64,000 nucleotides of DNA, taken from the NCBI GenBank assembly GCA_005778405.1, contig SXOA01000022.1:1-64000 (forward strand). Direction: 5' to 3'. The notes under the pieces are model-generated. The model ran no database searches and was not told the DNA's origin. It was given only the letters and a program-made list of their open reading frames with translations. The position numbers and the translations under genes were made by a program. Positions 1 through 9,914 of the stretch are shown here, one piece after another (positions within the stretch are counted from its first letter, which is position 1; each line of letters opens with the position of its first letter). The stretch comes from Planctomycetaceae bacterium (GTDB taxonomy: Bacteria > Planctomycetota > Planctomycetia > Pirellulales > Pirellulaceae).

Positions 1-42
1 ATCAGTCAAGCAAAACACCGCTCGCTTAAACACTCAACCTAA

Positions 43-63
43 CCCTCTCCCAAGGGGAGAGGG
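43..63 (-). terminator. GC-rich hairpin after the 72–743 gene
   Basis: A 9-bp perfect stem (CCCTCTCCC / GGGAGAGGG) with a 3-nt loop lies just past the stop codon of the last gene in the MoxR/vWA operon. No T-run follows on the minus strand, so intrinsic termination is only a guess. It could equally be a dispersed hairpin. Confidence 0.35.
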
Positions 64-71
64 GACAAATC

Positions 72-743
72 CTACTTATCCGCCCGCTCCTCCGCCAGCC
101 TCTTGTAGTATTCCTCAATCAGCTTCTCGTACTTGGGGAGGAACTGCTCGCTGAGTTGAGCCTGCATCTGCTCCCGCACCTTGTCGGGAAGGTGTCCCCA
201 GATGCGGCGGAGGACATCTTTGACGTCGGCGGTCTCGGTCCCTTCCCGCTCGCTCTTGCCGACGCGGTCGGTCGCTTCCCGCGCCTGACCGGGACGAGCT
301 TCCCCCGTCCCAGCACCGGCCTGAGCAGAGGACTTGCCACTGCCCGGTTTGCCGTTGCCGCCGGCATTGCACTGCTTCTTGGTTTGCTCGATCATCCTGG
401 CGAGGTCCGCCAGGATTTCTTTCTGGCCGGTTTGCGTTTCCGCGGAAGTATCCTTTCCCGCAATCCGCTCCTGGGACGACCGCATCTTCTGGCCAATGCG
501 AATGAGCGGATTCTCGGGCGGCAAGCCGATGTCTTCGCCCCCTTCGAGGTCTTGCAGGAGTTTTTTCTCCGCGGCACCCTTCGCTGTCGGATTGGCGGGC
601 TTGGTCTTGGGGAGGTCCTTGAGCAGGTCGTCAACCAACTCGTCTTCCAACTTGGGCTGGGAGGCTTGGGCAAAAATGGCGGCAGGCGCGAGTGATAGCC
701 CGAGTAGCGGGAGGAGAATCACCTTGCGAATTAACAACTTCAT
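72..743 (-). CDS. Secreted helical protein of unknown function, last gene of MoxR/vWA operon
   Basis: A 223-aa protein with no domain I recognise. The chosen ATG gives MKLLIRKV followed by a hydrophobic signal peptide that probably ends near AIFAQA. The longer frame back to 824 adds only an Arg/Ala-rich leader that is translated inverted repeat (770–822), so I reject it. The mature part has an acidic helix (LEDELVDDLLKDLP), a Gly/Ser/Ala-rich low-complexity stretch at about residues 120–154, and a charged C-terminal helix ending near LIEEYYKRLAEERADK. It is the distal gene after the DUF4175-like coiled-coil protein and is probably co-transcribed with it, so a periplasmic partner of that membrane complex is plausible. 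The function is unknown. Confidence 0.75.
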   Translation of the reverse strand: MKLLIRKVILLPLLGLSLAPAAIFAQASQPKLEDELVDDLLKDLPKTKPANPTAKGAAEKKLLQDLEGGEDIGLPPENPLIRIGQKMRSSQERIAGKDTSAETQTGQKEILADLARMIEQTKKQCNAGGNGKPGSGKSSAQAGAGTGEARPGQAREATDRVGKSEREGTETADVKDVLRRIWGHLPDKVREQMQAQLSEQFLPKYEKLIEEYYKRLAEERADK

Positions 744-769
744 GCTCGGCCTCTGGTTTCCGTCTGCTC

Positions 770-822
770 GCTTAGCCGCCGCGTCCGCGCGGCGATTCCC
801 CGCGTGGACGCGGGGGCTAAGC
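770..822. repeat. Imperfect inverted repeat between two operon genes
   Basis: Arms of about 23 nt, starting GCTTAGCCGCCGCGTCC on the left and ending GGACGCGGGGGCTAAGC on the right, flank a short ATTCC centre. Each arm also holds a smaller GC palindrome, so two nested hairpins are possible. It fills the gap between the stop at 824 and the start at 743. It looks like a planctomycete intergenic repeat unit rather than coding DNA, and it may process or attenuate the operon mRNA. Confidence 0.8.
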
Positions 823-823
823 A

Positions 824-3800
824 TTACTTCTTATTATCAGCATCCCCCGGTCTTCTGTCGCCTGGAATCGGCAAATTTCCCAAATCGTCCTCCGGCCGCT
901 CGGCGGCGGCCTGGATCATTTCCAGTACGCGGTCCGCCAGTTGGCCCTGTTCCTGGGCCAAGGATTCGACTTCCCGGTCTTGTTCGTCGGTAAGCTTCCC
1001 CGCTTTGCGACGAGCATCTTCCAGCTCCATGGTTCGCTGGTTGATGGTCTCCTGCATGAGTTTCAGCAGTTTGAGCTCGGCCAGGTTTTGCAGCGTCGGC
1101 TGGTTTCCCTGGTTTTGGCCGCCGTTACCTTCGGGGGGATCCTGGGGTTCCGACGGCGAACTTTCGTCCGGTTTGAGTGCCGCCAATAGCTGTTCCAAGC
1201 GGGCCAGTGCTGCTGCAGCCGACTTGACGGCGGCTGATCCCGTTTCGCCTCTTTCCAGGGAATCGGCTGCCAAAAGCATGGCTCGCTGGGCGGCATCCAG
1301 GGTCAGAACAAAAGCTTTGGCGGAGGCGAGTGTCTGACCGACATTCGCGGTTTCATCCGCCAGCGCCCGCTGCTCGCCCGCTGTTTGCTTGAGACTCGCC
1401 TGCTGAGGTCGCGTGAGCTGGCCAGTTCTCTTGTCGCGGAGCCGTTCCAGCCGCCCGATTTCCGCGAGCACTCCTTTCTGCCTCACCACCAGTCCTTGAA
1501 TCAGCTGCTCCATCCGCGCCAACTCTTCGCGCTGCAAGTCCTGCTGGGCCTGTTTGATTTGTTGTTGCAGCTCCTGTTTGGCCTCGTCGAGCAAGTCCTT
1601 TGCCTTTTGCGATTGCTGCTGGGCCTCGTCGGCGTTTCCCTCTTCCGCGGCAATTCCGGCCTGGCCGAGAGAGCCTCCCGCCTGTTTCCCCGCTGCCGCG
1701 GCTCGCCGCGCCCTAAGTCTTTCGAGTTTTCGCGAAAGTTCTTCGATCTCCACAGCGAGCTTTTTGAGCTCCGGTGTCAGACGTTCGAGCTTGCGCTTCT
1801 GCTCTTCGGCAGAAATCTCTTTCGCGGCGGCGCTGATCTCGTCATGCAGTTGTTGATGACGCTGGGAAAGGGCATTCAATTCGTTTGCGGTTTCGCCGAG
1901 GGACTTAACTCCCCGTGCCAATTCCTTGTCACGTCGACTCGCCAAGAGGTCAACAAGCTGCTTGAGGTTCTCGAGAATCTCCGCTTGCGTTTGTGCGGCT
2001 TGGCCCAAGCGCTGCTCGCCCAGAACACCGGCCACGCTCCGCATCTGGCCCCCAATCGCGAACCTGCGCCCCGCATCGAGCGCATCCGCCAAGGTCGCCG
2101 CCACGAGCGGATCGCTGGCCCGCAGCCTCGTCAGCAAGTCTTCCATCCGCGTCTGCAATTTGTCGAAACGACGGGCGAGCTCCAATTGTCGCTGCGCAAG
2201 TTGCCGGGCGGCAGCCCGATGGTCGGCGGCGTCGGGATTTATCGCGGCAGCCGCTTTGAGCTGCAAGGTCTCGGTATCGCGAGTCAATTTCTCTTCGTCG
2301 ACTCGAATCTGGCTCACTTCCCGCGCCAGGCGGCTGAAGTTGTCCCACTGCGAAAGCTCTCCGAGCAACGACTCCAGCCGCGCGACGACAGCGTCCTGCT
2401 CCTTGCCGGCCGCACCGAGCGAGCGGAACGTATCGGCGGCATTATCTTCGCATTTCTTCTCGTTTCCAGTGCTTTCCACGGCCGCCCGAGCCGACTTCAC
2501 CGCCGCCGTGAGCTCCTGCGAGATCGCGGGAAGCGGCTGGCGGTTGATCTCGCGGACCTTGACGAGCAATTCATTCATGCGGCGGGCGGCGGCCTGGTCC
2601 GCCAGACGATTGCTGTCGAGCTCCGCCAAGAGGGTGACCAGTTGCGCCTCCACGCCGCTCTGCGGGTCATTCATTTGCCGCTGCACACTCCGCTGATTCA
2701 GTTCCGCCGCTTCCAATTGCGTCAATTCTTGGGGAGTGAGCTGGCCGGTTTCCTTTAGCTGAATCTCCAAAGCCGCGGTCTGCGTCCGCGCTTCGCGTTG
2801 CAACTTGAGCACCTCGGCCAGCTGCTCCAGGATGGCAGTCTGCTTTTGGGTAATACGGTTTTCCAGCTCCTCGTCGGAAATGATGGTGATCCGCCGGATC
2901 GCCGTCGTCGCTTCCTGCGGCTTGTAATCGGCAGCCGTGATGCGAACGGCCAGGACGCTTCCGACCGACAGCCCGGGAATCATCGCAAGGTCCAAGGACT
3001 TCTCGATGAGCCGAGATTCGCCGCCGCGGTCTTCCCCTTGAGCCGGCGGTCTGGCCTTGGCAGGTCCGTTGTACAGCGAGACAGCCAATTCCCCCTGGTC
3101 CGTTGCATCGGGCCGCAGGTATTTGAGCTGGACCGCGCGGATGGCGAGGTCGTCCTTTACCAGACACTTGATGGGAACGAGTGCCCGAGGCGTGACGAAG
3201 GCATGATCCGTGGGCGTATCCCAGGCGATCCCCGGCGGCAAATCCGGCGATACTTGTATCTCAAGGCGAAAATCCTTGCCGCTGGGAAGTTGCTCCTCGC
3301 CAACAATTTCAAACCAGTAGATGCCGGACTTTTCCGCGTGCCAGGGAGCGGCTCCTAGGGTGGGCGAGGCAAAGGAAAGACCGTCTTCCGCAACCTGCAC
3401 GTCTGGCGGTTTTTCGCCGGCCGTTTCGCTACGCAGCGTGGCCGACTTGATCGGTTTATCGGTCTTGCCTTGCACGAACAGTGTCGAGCCGGCAAGTACA
3501 CGCAGTAATTTTCCGCCGGTTTCCGGGCGTTGGCCGGTATAGGCGGGTGGCTGTACTTGGGCGGTGAGCTCCAAGACCTTCGGGGGTGTGAAAACTTGCA
3601 GCGGCTGCCAGCGCATCGACTGGTCGTCGCCGCCGAAGGCCCGGTACTCAAACGGCTGCGTCACATTGTCCAGCCGAAATGTCATCCGTTCGCCGAGGGG
3701 CTTCATCTCCTTGGTTTCGATTCGCGTGCGGCCGTCGATTTCCCGCCGCAATTGAATTTGCACCACGTCCGGCAGCGCGCCGTTGCGGTCCAGGACGGCG

Positions 3801-4435
3801 ACCTCAAAATTATCTCCGGTCGCCAGCTTGTCCGGTGCGTTTTCAAACGCAAGGGCATGCCGCGCGGGCCATTCTCGCTCCTGCCAGGGAAGGACCAGCC
3901 GGGCCAAAGCGATGCGACTGGCGCTTGAGAAGAAAACTGCGATGGCCAGCAGCGAGACGCTTACGATGGCCAGAATCTGCATCACCCACCGCGGCTGACC
4001 AGCGTCCACGGCCTGCTGAAAGTCGATGTCCATCGTGAGCGACTCCGCTTCCGCTACAACCGACCGCCGCAGATCCACCGAACCGGCAAAAACGTCCTTT
4101 TCACCCTGGGCAAGAAACGCAACCGCGCTCGACAGCCGCTCCCCCAATTCGGGAAACCGCCGCTCAATCCGCAGCGCGACGTGAACCAAGGAAAGCTCGC
4201 TCCTGCGATTCGTAAGCACCAGGCGGCCGAACAACCAGCCCAGCAGGACCAGCACTGCCAGCGAAACGATGACGCGAATGCCGGCGTCGTGAACCCGCAG
4301 AACAAAATCCACCAGGCATGCGGCAAAGGTGACGAGCAAAACAGCAATCGCAAACCGGCCCCAAGCATACAGCCACGCCAGACGGCTCACCCGCCGGGCT
4401 ACCTGCTGCACACGCTGTTCGAGAGGATGGGGCAT
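824..4435 (-). CDS. Large DUF4175-like membrane-anchored coiled-coil protein
   Basis: A 1203-aa protein. Near the N-terminus there are hydrophobic segments at about residues 27–46 and 53–72, with a third at about 151–171. A soluble region of about 370 residues with beta-rich stretches follows. From about residue 545 to 1160 the sequence is almost continuous Gln/Glu/Lys/Ala/Leu helix, strongly predicted to be coiled coil, and the C-terminus is acidic and hydrophilic. Size, layout and position after two vWA proteins fit the DUF4175 proteins that close MoxR operons in planctomycetes. The role is not known; a long periplasmic helical scaffold on a membrane anchor is what the sequence shows. The start MPHPLEQRVQ lies 24 nt after the upstream stop codon. 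Confidence 0.8.
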   Translation of the reverse strand: MPHPLEQRVQQVARRVSRLAWLYAWGRFAIAVLLVTFAACLVDFVLRVHDAGIRVIVSLAVLVLLGWLFGRLVLTNRRSELSLVHVALRIERRFPELGERLSSAVAFLAQGEKDVFAGSVDLRRSVVAEAESLTMDIDFQQAVDAGQPRWVMQILAIVSVSLLAIAVFFSSASRIALARLVLPWQEREWPARHALAFENAPDKLATGDNFEVAVLDRNGALPDVVQIQLRREIDGRTRIETKEMKPLGERMTFRLDNVTQPFEYRAFGGDDQSMRWQPLQVFTPPKVLELTAQVQPPAYTGQRPETGGKLLRVLAGSTLFVQGKTDKPIKSATLRSETAGEKPPDVQVAEDGLSFASPTLGAAPWHAEKSGIYWFEIVGEEQLPSGKDFRLEIQVSPDLPPGIAWDTPTDHAFVTPRALVPIKCLVKDDLAIRAVQLKYLRPDATDQGELAVSLYNGPAKARPPAQGEDRGGESRLIEKSLDLAMIPGLSVGSVLAVRITAADYKPQEATTAIRRITIISDEELENRITQKQTAILEQLAEVLKLQREARTQTAALEIQLKETGQLTPQELTQLEAAELNQRSVQRQMNDPQSGVEAQLVTLLAELDSNRLADQAAARRMNELLVKVREINRQPLPAISQELTAAVKSARAAVESTGNEKKCEDNAADTFRSLGAAGKEQDAVVARLESLLGELSQWDNFSRLAREVSQIRVDEEKLTRDTETLQLKAAAAINPDAADHRAAARQLAQRQLELARRFDKLQTRMEDLLTRLRASDPLVAATLADALDAGRRFAIGGQMRSVAGVLGEQRLGQAAQTQAEILENLKQLVDLLASRRDKELARGVKSLGETANELNALSQRHQQLHDEISAAAKEISAEEQKRKLERLTPELKKLAVEIEELSRKLERLRARRAAAAGKQAGGSLGQAGIAAEEGNADEAQQQSQKAKDLLDEAKQELQQQIKQAQQDLQREELARMEQLIQGLVVRQKGVLAEIGRLERLRDKRTGQLTRPQQASLKQTAGEQRALADETANVGQTLASAKAFVLTLDAAQRAMLLAADSLERGETGSAAVKSAAAALARLEQLLAALKPDESSPSEPQDPPEGNGGQNQGNQPTLQNLAELKLLKLMQETINQRTMELEDARRKAGKLTDEQDREVESLAQEQGQLADRVLEMIQAAAERPEDDLGNLPIPGDRRPGDADNKK

Positions 4436-4459
4436 GAATAGTTTCCGCCGGTGACTGGA

Positions 4460-6868
4460 TTATAGCAGTCCGCACCGTTTCCTCAGCATCCATTCCGTTC
4501 CTAGCAGCACGACGAACAGCCCGGCGAGCAGCGGGGCGTTCCACAACGGCCGCGGAGGCATGGAGGCAATCCGCACCTGCCGGCCCTTGGGGAGATCGGC
4601 GGAGAGCTTGTCGGCGTCGGCGAATGTATAGAACTTGCCTCCCGAGGCTTTGGCCGCGAGCTTCATGTCGGCGGAGTCCGTTTGGGTGCGGGCCAGTTCG
4701 CCGGAAGGAGCGGTAATGGTGAAAGTCGTCGATGGTGGTTGGCCTTCGAGTGTTGGCGAGGCAATCCAGCAGCGGTATTTGCCGTCCGCCAGGTTGCCGA
4801 GCGTCACTTCAAACAAGCCGCGGCTGCCGGCACCCCTGCGCACACGAACATTTTTCCGCTGGCTCCCTTCGTGCTCCAAAACGATGTTCACGCCGTCGTC
4901 CTGAGCGGGAGCCAGCCGGTCGTCAAAGAACTGAGCCCGGAGCCGCACTACATCGCCGCGGCGGTATTCCTCCCGGTCGGCGGCGAGCTCCGCCGCCCGG
5001 CTTTTGCCCAGCAGGCGGGCGCGGGCCAGGTAGCGGATGGTCTGCACCCAGTAGCGGGAAAAGTAGACGTCGCCGGCTCGAAACCGCCAGCGGTGAGTCT
5101 CGTCCGTGGCGTGGAACACGACCTTGCCGGAGCCGATGAATTGCAGCGTGATGAGCGGCAGCGGCTTGCCGCCGTTTCCTTTCTTGGTGGGGTGCTCCGC
5201 CAGCACGCGGACTCCGGGGCGGAGATCCGGCGCGGTCACATGCCAGCGCAGCGGCGGCAACTGCTCATTCCACAGCTTGATATTGCCGCTGGGTGTATCG
5301 GCGATTTGCATCTGCGGGCTGGACAGGCCAAGCGCCGTCAGTCGCGGGCGGAAACTATCCTTAACGACGGCGTCCGCATCCGGGACTAGCAGGGTATCGA
5401 GGTCCAGCGGAAAGAGCGGGGCCAGCGCGGTGTCCCGAAAGAAGAGGGGCGTGTACTTTGGTCCGGAAATGAAAATAAGTCCGCCGCCACGAGTGGTCAC
5501 GAATTCATAGATGTTGCTCATCACCGAGGGGCTCAGGAACACCGGGTTCACGTCGCCAAAGATGAGCACATCGTATTTGAACAACTCGTCGCGGCTGACG
5601 GGGAAGACTTTTTCCGCTGATTTGTCGGTATCGACATAGGCCGGGTCAGCTTCCTGCAAGATCGTGCGAAAGCCGCGGTCTTTGGTGTCCTGGGGCTCGT
5701 TGCGGTTCAGTTCCCGCTCGAGCATCGTTTTGAGAAAGCGGAATTCGTAGCTCGGGCCGGATTGCACGAAGAGCACGCGGATCGTCTCTTCGGTCACGCG
5801 GACGGTCCGCATCAGCCGGTTGTCCTGCTGGCTGGTTTCCCCCGCTTTGACGTCGGTCTCGATGGTGTATTCAAATTCGCCTTTCTTATCGGGACGGTGC
5901 GAAAGGCGTAAGGACTGACTGTTGCCACCTTTGGGAATCTGGACCGTCTGCTGCACGAGCGTGGCGGCGTCTCCCTTTCGCTTGAGATGGACGGTGACGG
6001 GCCCTTCATAACCCTCGGCCGTGAGCTTGAAATCGAAATTGACGAGGTCATCGACGAAAGCGACATCGTCCGCCAGCAGATCGCTCACTCGCAGATTTCG
6101 GGCCGGCTGATCGCTCCCCAGGCCGATGAAGAAGAGCGGCACTCCTTTGCGTCGGGAATAGTCCGCGGTTTCCGAAAGCGGCATTCCTTCGGACGTGATG
6201 CCGTCGGTCAGCATGATGACGGCCGCTGTGGGACGACCGCGCTGGGCTTCCAGCACGTCTCGCAGTGACTTACCGAGGCGACTGGCGGGCTCTTTGGCTT
6301 CGAGCGATTGGAGCGATGCTGTGATGGATTCCTTGTCGTCCGTCTGGGCTCGAGCCGAACCTCCGGCCAAATAGAACTTGAGGTGATATTTCTGCGCCAG
6401 CTCGGCAAGCATCGCCCCATTCTTCTCCAGCAGCAGCGTCTTGGCCAGATTCAGCCGCGTCGGCTCCGTCAGCTTGACCACGGAGAGCCGGCGATGCATT
6501 TCCTTTTGCCACCGCGGATCGGACTGAGCGTCGGTCAGGCCCATGCTTTGCGAATCATCGACAATTACCACGATGTCCGGCAGGTCCGTCCGATGCCGCT
6601 GAATCGTCCAGCCGAGCAGCATCATGGCGAGCACGCCGGCAAGTGCCAGGCGAATCGCCGCGAGGCAGGTCTTGGCGATTCGCCCCGCGCTATGGCGCTC
6701 CCGGACGTAAACGAAGATCACAATCGCCGCAAAGACCAACAGCAGCGCCAGCAGCACCCACGGTGGCCAGGGCCAGGTCTGGCGGATGCTCGTTTCCACG
6801 CCGGCTGTTTCGTCGGACAAGTTTTCGCCGATAAGCAATCGTTCGACTTGGCTCCAGAGATCGTTCAT
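4460..6868 (-). CDS. vWA / glutamine-amidotransferase-like membrane protein
   Basis: An 802-aa membrane protein. Hydrophobic helices lie at about residues 35–54 and 68–87. A von Willebrand A domain then begins, with the metal-site motif VIVDDSQSMG (DxSxS, about 101–110). A later region containing DVLIFGDVNPVFLSP and RGGGLIFISGPKYTP resembles the class-I glutamine-amidotransferase-like fold often fused to these vWA proteins, and I see no catalytic Cys triad there. A C-terminal helix (LLAGLFVVLLGTEWML) re-enters the membrane. The start MNDLWSQVE is preferred over a longer GTG-side frame because its ATG overlaps the upstream TGA (ATGA at 6865–6868), which indicates translational coupling to the BatA-like gene. 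It is likely part of a MoxR-remodelled complex. Confidence 0.85.
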   Translation of the reverse strand: MNDLWSQVERLLIGENLSDETAGVETSIRQTWPWPPWVLLALLLVFAAIVIFVYVRERHSAGRIAKTCLAAIRLALAGVLAMMLLGWTIQRHRTDLPDIVVIVDDSQSMGLTDAQSDPRWQKEMHRRLSVVKLTEPTRLNLAKTLLLEKNGAMLAELAQKYHLKFYLAGGSARAQTDDKESITASLQSLEAKEPASRLGKSLRDVLEAQRGRPTAAVIMLTDGITSEGMPLSETADYSRRKGVPLFFIGLGSDQPARNLRVSDLLADDVAFVDDLVNFDFKLTAEGYEGPVTVHLKRKGDAATLVQQTVQIPKGGNSQSLRLSHRPDKKGEFEYTIETDVKAGETSQQDNRLMRTVRVTEETIRVLFVQSGPSYEFRFLKTMLERELNRNEPQDTKDRGFRTILQEADPAYVDTDKSAEKVFPVSRDELFKYDVLIFGDVNPVFLSPSVMSNIYEFVTTRGGGLIFISGPKYTPLFFRDTALAPLFPLDLDTLLVPDADAVVKDSFRPRLTALGLSSPQMQIADTPSGNIKLWNEQLPPLRWHVTAPDLRPGVRVLAEHPTKKGNGGKPLPLITLQFIGSGKVVFHATDETHRWRFRAGDVYFSRYWVQTIRYLARARLLGKSRAAELAADREEYRRGDVVRLRAQFFDDRLAPAQDDGVNIVLEHEGSQRKNVRVRRGAGSRGLFEVTLGNLADGKYRCWIASPTLEGQPPSTTFTITAPSGELARTQTDSADMKLAAKASGGKFYTFADADKLSADLPKGRQVRIASMPPRPLWNAPLLAGLFVVLLGTEWMLRKRCGLL

Positions 6869-9018
6869 GCGCCCCCCCTTCCCATCCGCCACGCTAGGAC
6901 TGATTCGCAGGCCAGGAGAAACAGCACGCTTAGCAACAGCTCGCGGAAGAAGGATTCGGAGCTACCTGGCAGAATCGCCGGCGTTCCGTCGTCCCCCTGC
7001 GCGTCGAGATTGAACTGGCTCGGTAGCAAGTCCTCCGGCAACCGTTCGAGGTCGCTCTCCCGAGTGTTGACGTTCAGGGCGAATTTTTGGGCCGCCTTGG
7101 TGGGAGTGCCGAGCTTCGCTTCGTACCCGCCGCTGAGGACGCCTCCCGAGTAGCTCCATAGCGACTCATCCCCTTGGGCCATCAGCGACAACCGTTCATT
7201 GCGGCCGTCCGGCAGCAGCATGGTCAGCGGCGTCTGGGGTGGAGCCGCGGGGAAGGAACCAACCAGGTCATCTCCCACTTGCAGATTCCGTCCCTCATCT
7301 CGCCGGCTGATGGCGTACTGCTGCATCTCTTGCACCAGAGGAATGAAACTCGGCCAGGAGGAAATCTCCGTCCATTGTGACTCCGGCGCGGCTGCCGAGG
7401 CGAAAATGATGCTCCGACCCTTCTGCAACTTCTCTTCCACAATCGCCGCGTCGCCGCCCCGAAAGGCAAGCGCCGTCTTGGCCTCAGGGAACGGCTTCAA
7501 CTCGATGTATTTCCAGATTGGCGTCGTCAGCAATCCGGCATTCTTGAATCCCTCAAACGGTGCGACAATCGGATGCCGGAAGTTGAGCGGATCGAATGGA
7601 TAGCCCGATTCCGTGGCCTTCGATGTCGGCCCAAGTTTCGCCGGCAGGACCCGTTTGCCGGCATCGTCACTCGCCAGTTCCTGATTGTAGCTCTCGCTCT
7701 GCACCTGGTCCCCCAGAAAAAAGACCAGCCCGCCGCCAGAGTGTAGATATTGCCGCAGCACCTGGGCCTCGTCGCGGCTGAAGCGGCCGACGTTGCAGAG
7801 GAAGATGCAGTCGTATTGTTTGAGGTCCGCTTCCAGGAGTGTACTTTCGGGTGCCTGCTCCACGCGGATTCGCGGCTTGTTGTCCTTGCGGGGTTCCAGG
7901 GCGAGGGCGACAAATCTCGATTCTCCCGGCTTGCCGTGGATGCAGAGGACCCGAATCGACTCGCGAACGGGGACGCTGAGCCAGCGGTGGTTGTCGAGCG
8001 CAAGCCGATCTCCCGCGAGCCGGCCTTCGACGACGTGCTCACCCGCGGTCTCGAACTTGTAGGCGAAGGTCGCTCCCGCCCGTCCGCCGGCAGCCACATC
8101 CACCGTCTGCTCGGCAACGCGCACCCCATCCACAAAGAATTCCACCGACTGCCGCGGCTGGTCCTGGCTGCTGAAGCTTTGAATCTCGGCGCGAAACGTC
8201 GTTTCAGTCGCCAGCGTGGAAATCGGCTCTCCGGCTTCGAGGCGCGTGATGGCCAGATTTTCTTCCCCCGGCTCGCCCATGTCCACGAGGGATAGTCTTG
8301 CGAGCTCCGCAATCCGTCCCAGTCTCTCCCGGCAATCAGCCGTGTTGGCGTCCCCCCAGGTCGTTTTGCCAAGATCGGTGAAAAAGATCACCTGCCGCTG
8401 CGTCAGTCGCGGCTCCCTATCTTTGGCTTGACGCAGAATGGCCTCGACTTCCGCCAGCGATGCCGACAAGTTCGCGCCCGCGTGCGGCAGCGTGAGTGCC
8501 GCCAGCTCTTCCTGCACGTCCTGTGGGTCGAAAGCCGGCTCGCCGATGATCGTCCGTGGCGGCTCTCCCATGAGAAGCAGCGTGTAGCCGTCCCCTTGCT
8601 TTCCCTGCGAGATCATCTGAGCGGCCATTTCCTTGGCGGAATCGAACAGCGATTTCTCTCCCTTCCGGTAGTCCATCGAGTACGAGGCATCGAGCACCAG
8701 CAGGATGTGCGACTGGCCGGAGTTGGTGCCGCCTGTCCAGGATGAGATGAGCGAGAGCGCGGGATCGGCCAGGGCGAGCGCAAACAAAATGATGATCAGT
8801 GTGCGGACTAGAAGAAGTAGCCATTGCTCCAGTTGAATCCGGCGGGCGTTGCGGCGCATCGCGGCTAGCACGAATTCCATCGCAGCCCACGGCACCTGCT
8901 GGAAGCGGCGGCGGCTCCAGAGGTGGATCAGGATCGGCAGCGCAGCGGCGAGCCCCCACAGGAGCATCCAGCCGCTCCCGAGTTGCCACATCGCCAGTAA
9001 TTGCCCGCCTGTCATCAT
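6865..9018 (-). CDS. BatA-like vWA membrane protein
   Basis: A 717-aa protein. The N-terminus carries the BatA-type two-helix module (helix at about 15–33, then IHLWSRRRFQQVPWAAMEF, then helix at about 62–80). A vWA domain follows with LLVLDASYSMDY as the DxSxS metal site. The middle contains a receiver- or amidotransferase-like stretch (YDCIFLCNVGRFSRDEAQVL, GGGLVFFLGDQV), and a hydrophobic helix sits close to the C-terminus. Both ends overlap neighbours by ATGA (6865–6868 and 9015–9018), so it is tightly coupled to DUF58 upstream and the second vWA gene downstream. Bat proteins sit in MoxR operons. The exact client here is unknown. Confidence 0.88.
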   Translation of the reverse strand: MMTGGQLLAMWQLGSGWMLLWGLAAALPILIHLWSRRRFQQVPWAAMEFVLAAMRRNARRIQLEQWLLLLVRTLIIILFALALADPALSLISSWTGGTNSGQSHILLVLDASYSMDYRKGEKSLFDSAKEMAAQMISQGKQGDGYTLLLMGEPPRTIIGEPAFDPQDVQEELAALTLPHAGANLSASLAEVEAILRQAKDREPRLTQRQVIFFTDLGKTTWGDANTADCRERLGRIAELARLSLVDMGEPGEENLAITRLEAGEPISTLATETTFRAEIQSFSSQDQPRQSVEFFVDGVRVAEQTVDVAAGGRAGATFAYKFETAGEHVVEGRLAGDRLALDNHRWLSVPVRESIRVLCIHGKPGESRFVALALEPRKDNKPRIRVEQAPESTLLEADLKQYDCIFLCNVGRFSRDEAQVLRQYLHSGGGLVFFLGDQVQSESYNQELASDDAGKRVLPAKLGPTSKATESGYPFDPLNFRHPIVAPFEGFKNAGLLTTPIWKYIELKPFPEAKTALAFRGGDAAIVEEKLQKGRSIIFASAAAPESQWTEISSWPSFIPLVQEMQQYAISRRDEGRNLQVGDDLVGSFPAAPPQTPLTMLLPDGRNERLSLMAQGDESLWSYSGGVLSGGYEAKLGTPTKAAQKFALNVNTRESDLERLPEDLLPSQFNLDAQGDDGTPAILPGSSESFFRELLLSVLFLLACESVLAWRMGRGGA

Positions 9019-9914
9019 TTCATCCTAGCCATCCGCCCGGCCAGGAAGCTCCGCAGCGCGGCATCGAGCGGCCGATCCGTCCGCATCAATTCGTAATCCA
9101 TATTCATCGTGCGGCATCCTTCCTGCAGCTTCTGCTGGAAAATGCCTAGTTCCTTCATATATGCTCTCCGCAGAGCCTGCGGGTCGGTCATCACATCAGG
9201 AAACTCCTCCAGCCCTTGAAACTGCGTCGGCCGCTGGAAGGGAAAATCGAGCTCCGCCGGATCAAGCACATGCAGCAGCACCACGTCATGCCGCCGATGA
9301 TGAAAATGTTTCAGCCCCGCCAGCAGTGAATTCACATTATCGAAGAAGTCGCTCAGAATCATGACCACGCCCCGTTTCTTCAGCCGCTCCGCCAGTTCAT
9401 GGAAGATTGGCCCGGCCGCGGTTTTTTTCCCGGGCGAGACATTTTCCATGACCTGAATCATTTGCTGGAGATGCGACGAATTGCTCGCGGGTCGCAGCAG
9501 TGTGCGAATCTGATTGTCGAAAGTCACAAGCCCTGCCGCATCCTGTTGCTCCAGTACCAGCCACGCCACGGAAGCCGCCAGGGCCTGGGCGTATTCCAAT
9601 TTGGAGAGCGCCGCCGGACTGCTGCGATACGTCATGCTCTCGCTGACGTCGAGCACGAGGTAGCACAGGAGATTCGTCTCGTCTTCGTACTGCTTGAGAT
9701 AGAACTTGTCGGTCCGGCCGAAGACCTTCCAATCGACATAGCGCAGATCGTCCCCCGGCGCGTACTCGCGATGTTCTGCGAACTCGATGGAGAAGCCGTG
9801 ATAGGGGCTGCGATGCAGGCCGCTGACATATCCTTCCACGATATGCCTGGCTCGCAGGTGCAGCCCCTTGAGCTTAGCCAGCGTCCGCGGATCTAAAGAG
9901 CTGGGGCTTTCCAC
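9015..9914 (-). CDS. DUF58 domain protein (vWA-like)
   Basis: A 299-aa soluble protein of normal DUF58 length. The signature EYAPGDDLRYVDWKVFGRTD is present at about residues 50–69, followed by a vWA-like strand and metal motif LVLDVSESM (about 86–94). DUF58 proteins accompany MoxR ATPases almost universally and are thought to connect the ATPase to vWA membrane proteins. Its start lies about 40 nt inside the end of the moxR frame, and its stop overlaps the start of the BatA-like gene, so the three are probably translated as a set. Confidence 0.93.
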   Translation of the reverse strand: MESPSSLDPRTLAKLKGLHLRARHIVEGYVSGLHRSPYHGFSIEFAEHREYAPGDDLRYVDWKVFGRTDKFYLKQYEDETNLLCYLVLDVSESMTYRSSPAALSKLEYAQALAASVAWLVLEQQDAAGLVTFDNQIRTLLRPASNSSHLQQMIQVMENVSPGKKTAAGPIFHELAERLKKRGVVMILSDFFDNVNSLLAGLKHFHHRRHDVVLLHVLDPAELDFPFQRPTQFQGLEEFPDVMTDPQALRRAYMKELGIFQQKLQEGCRTMNMDYELMRTDRPLDAALRSFLAGRMARMK

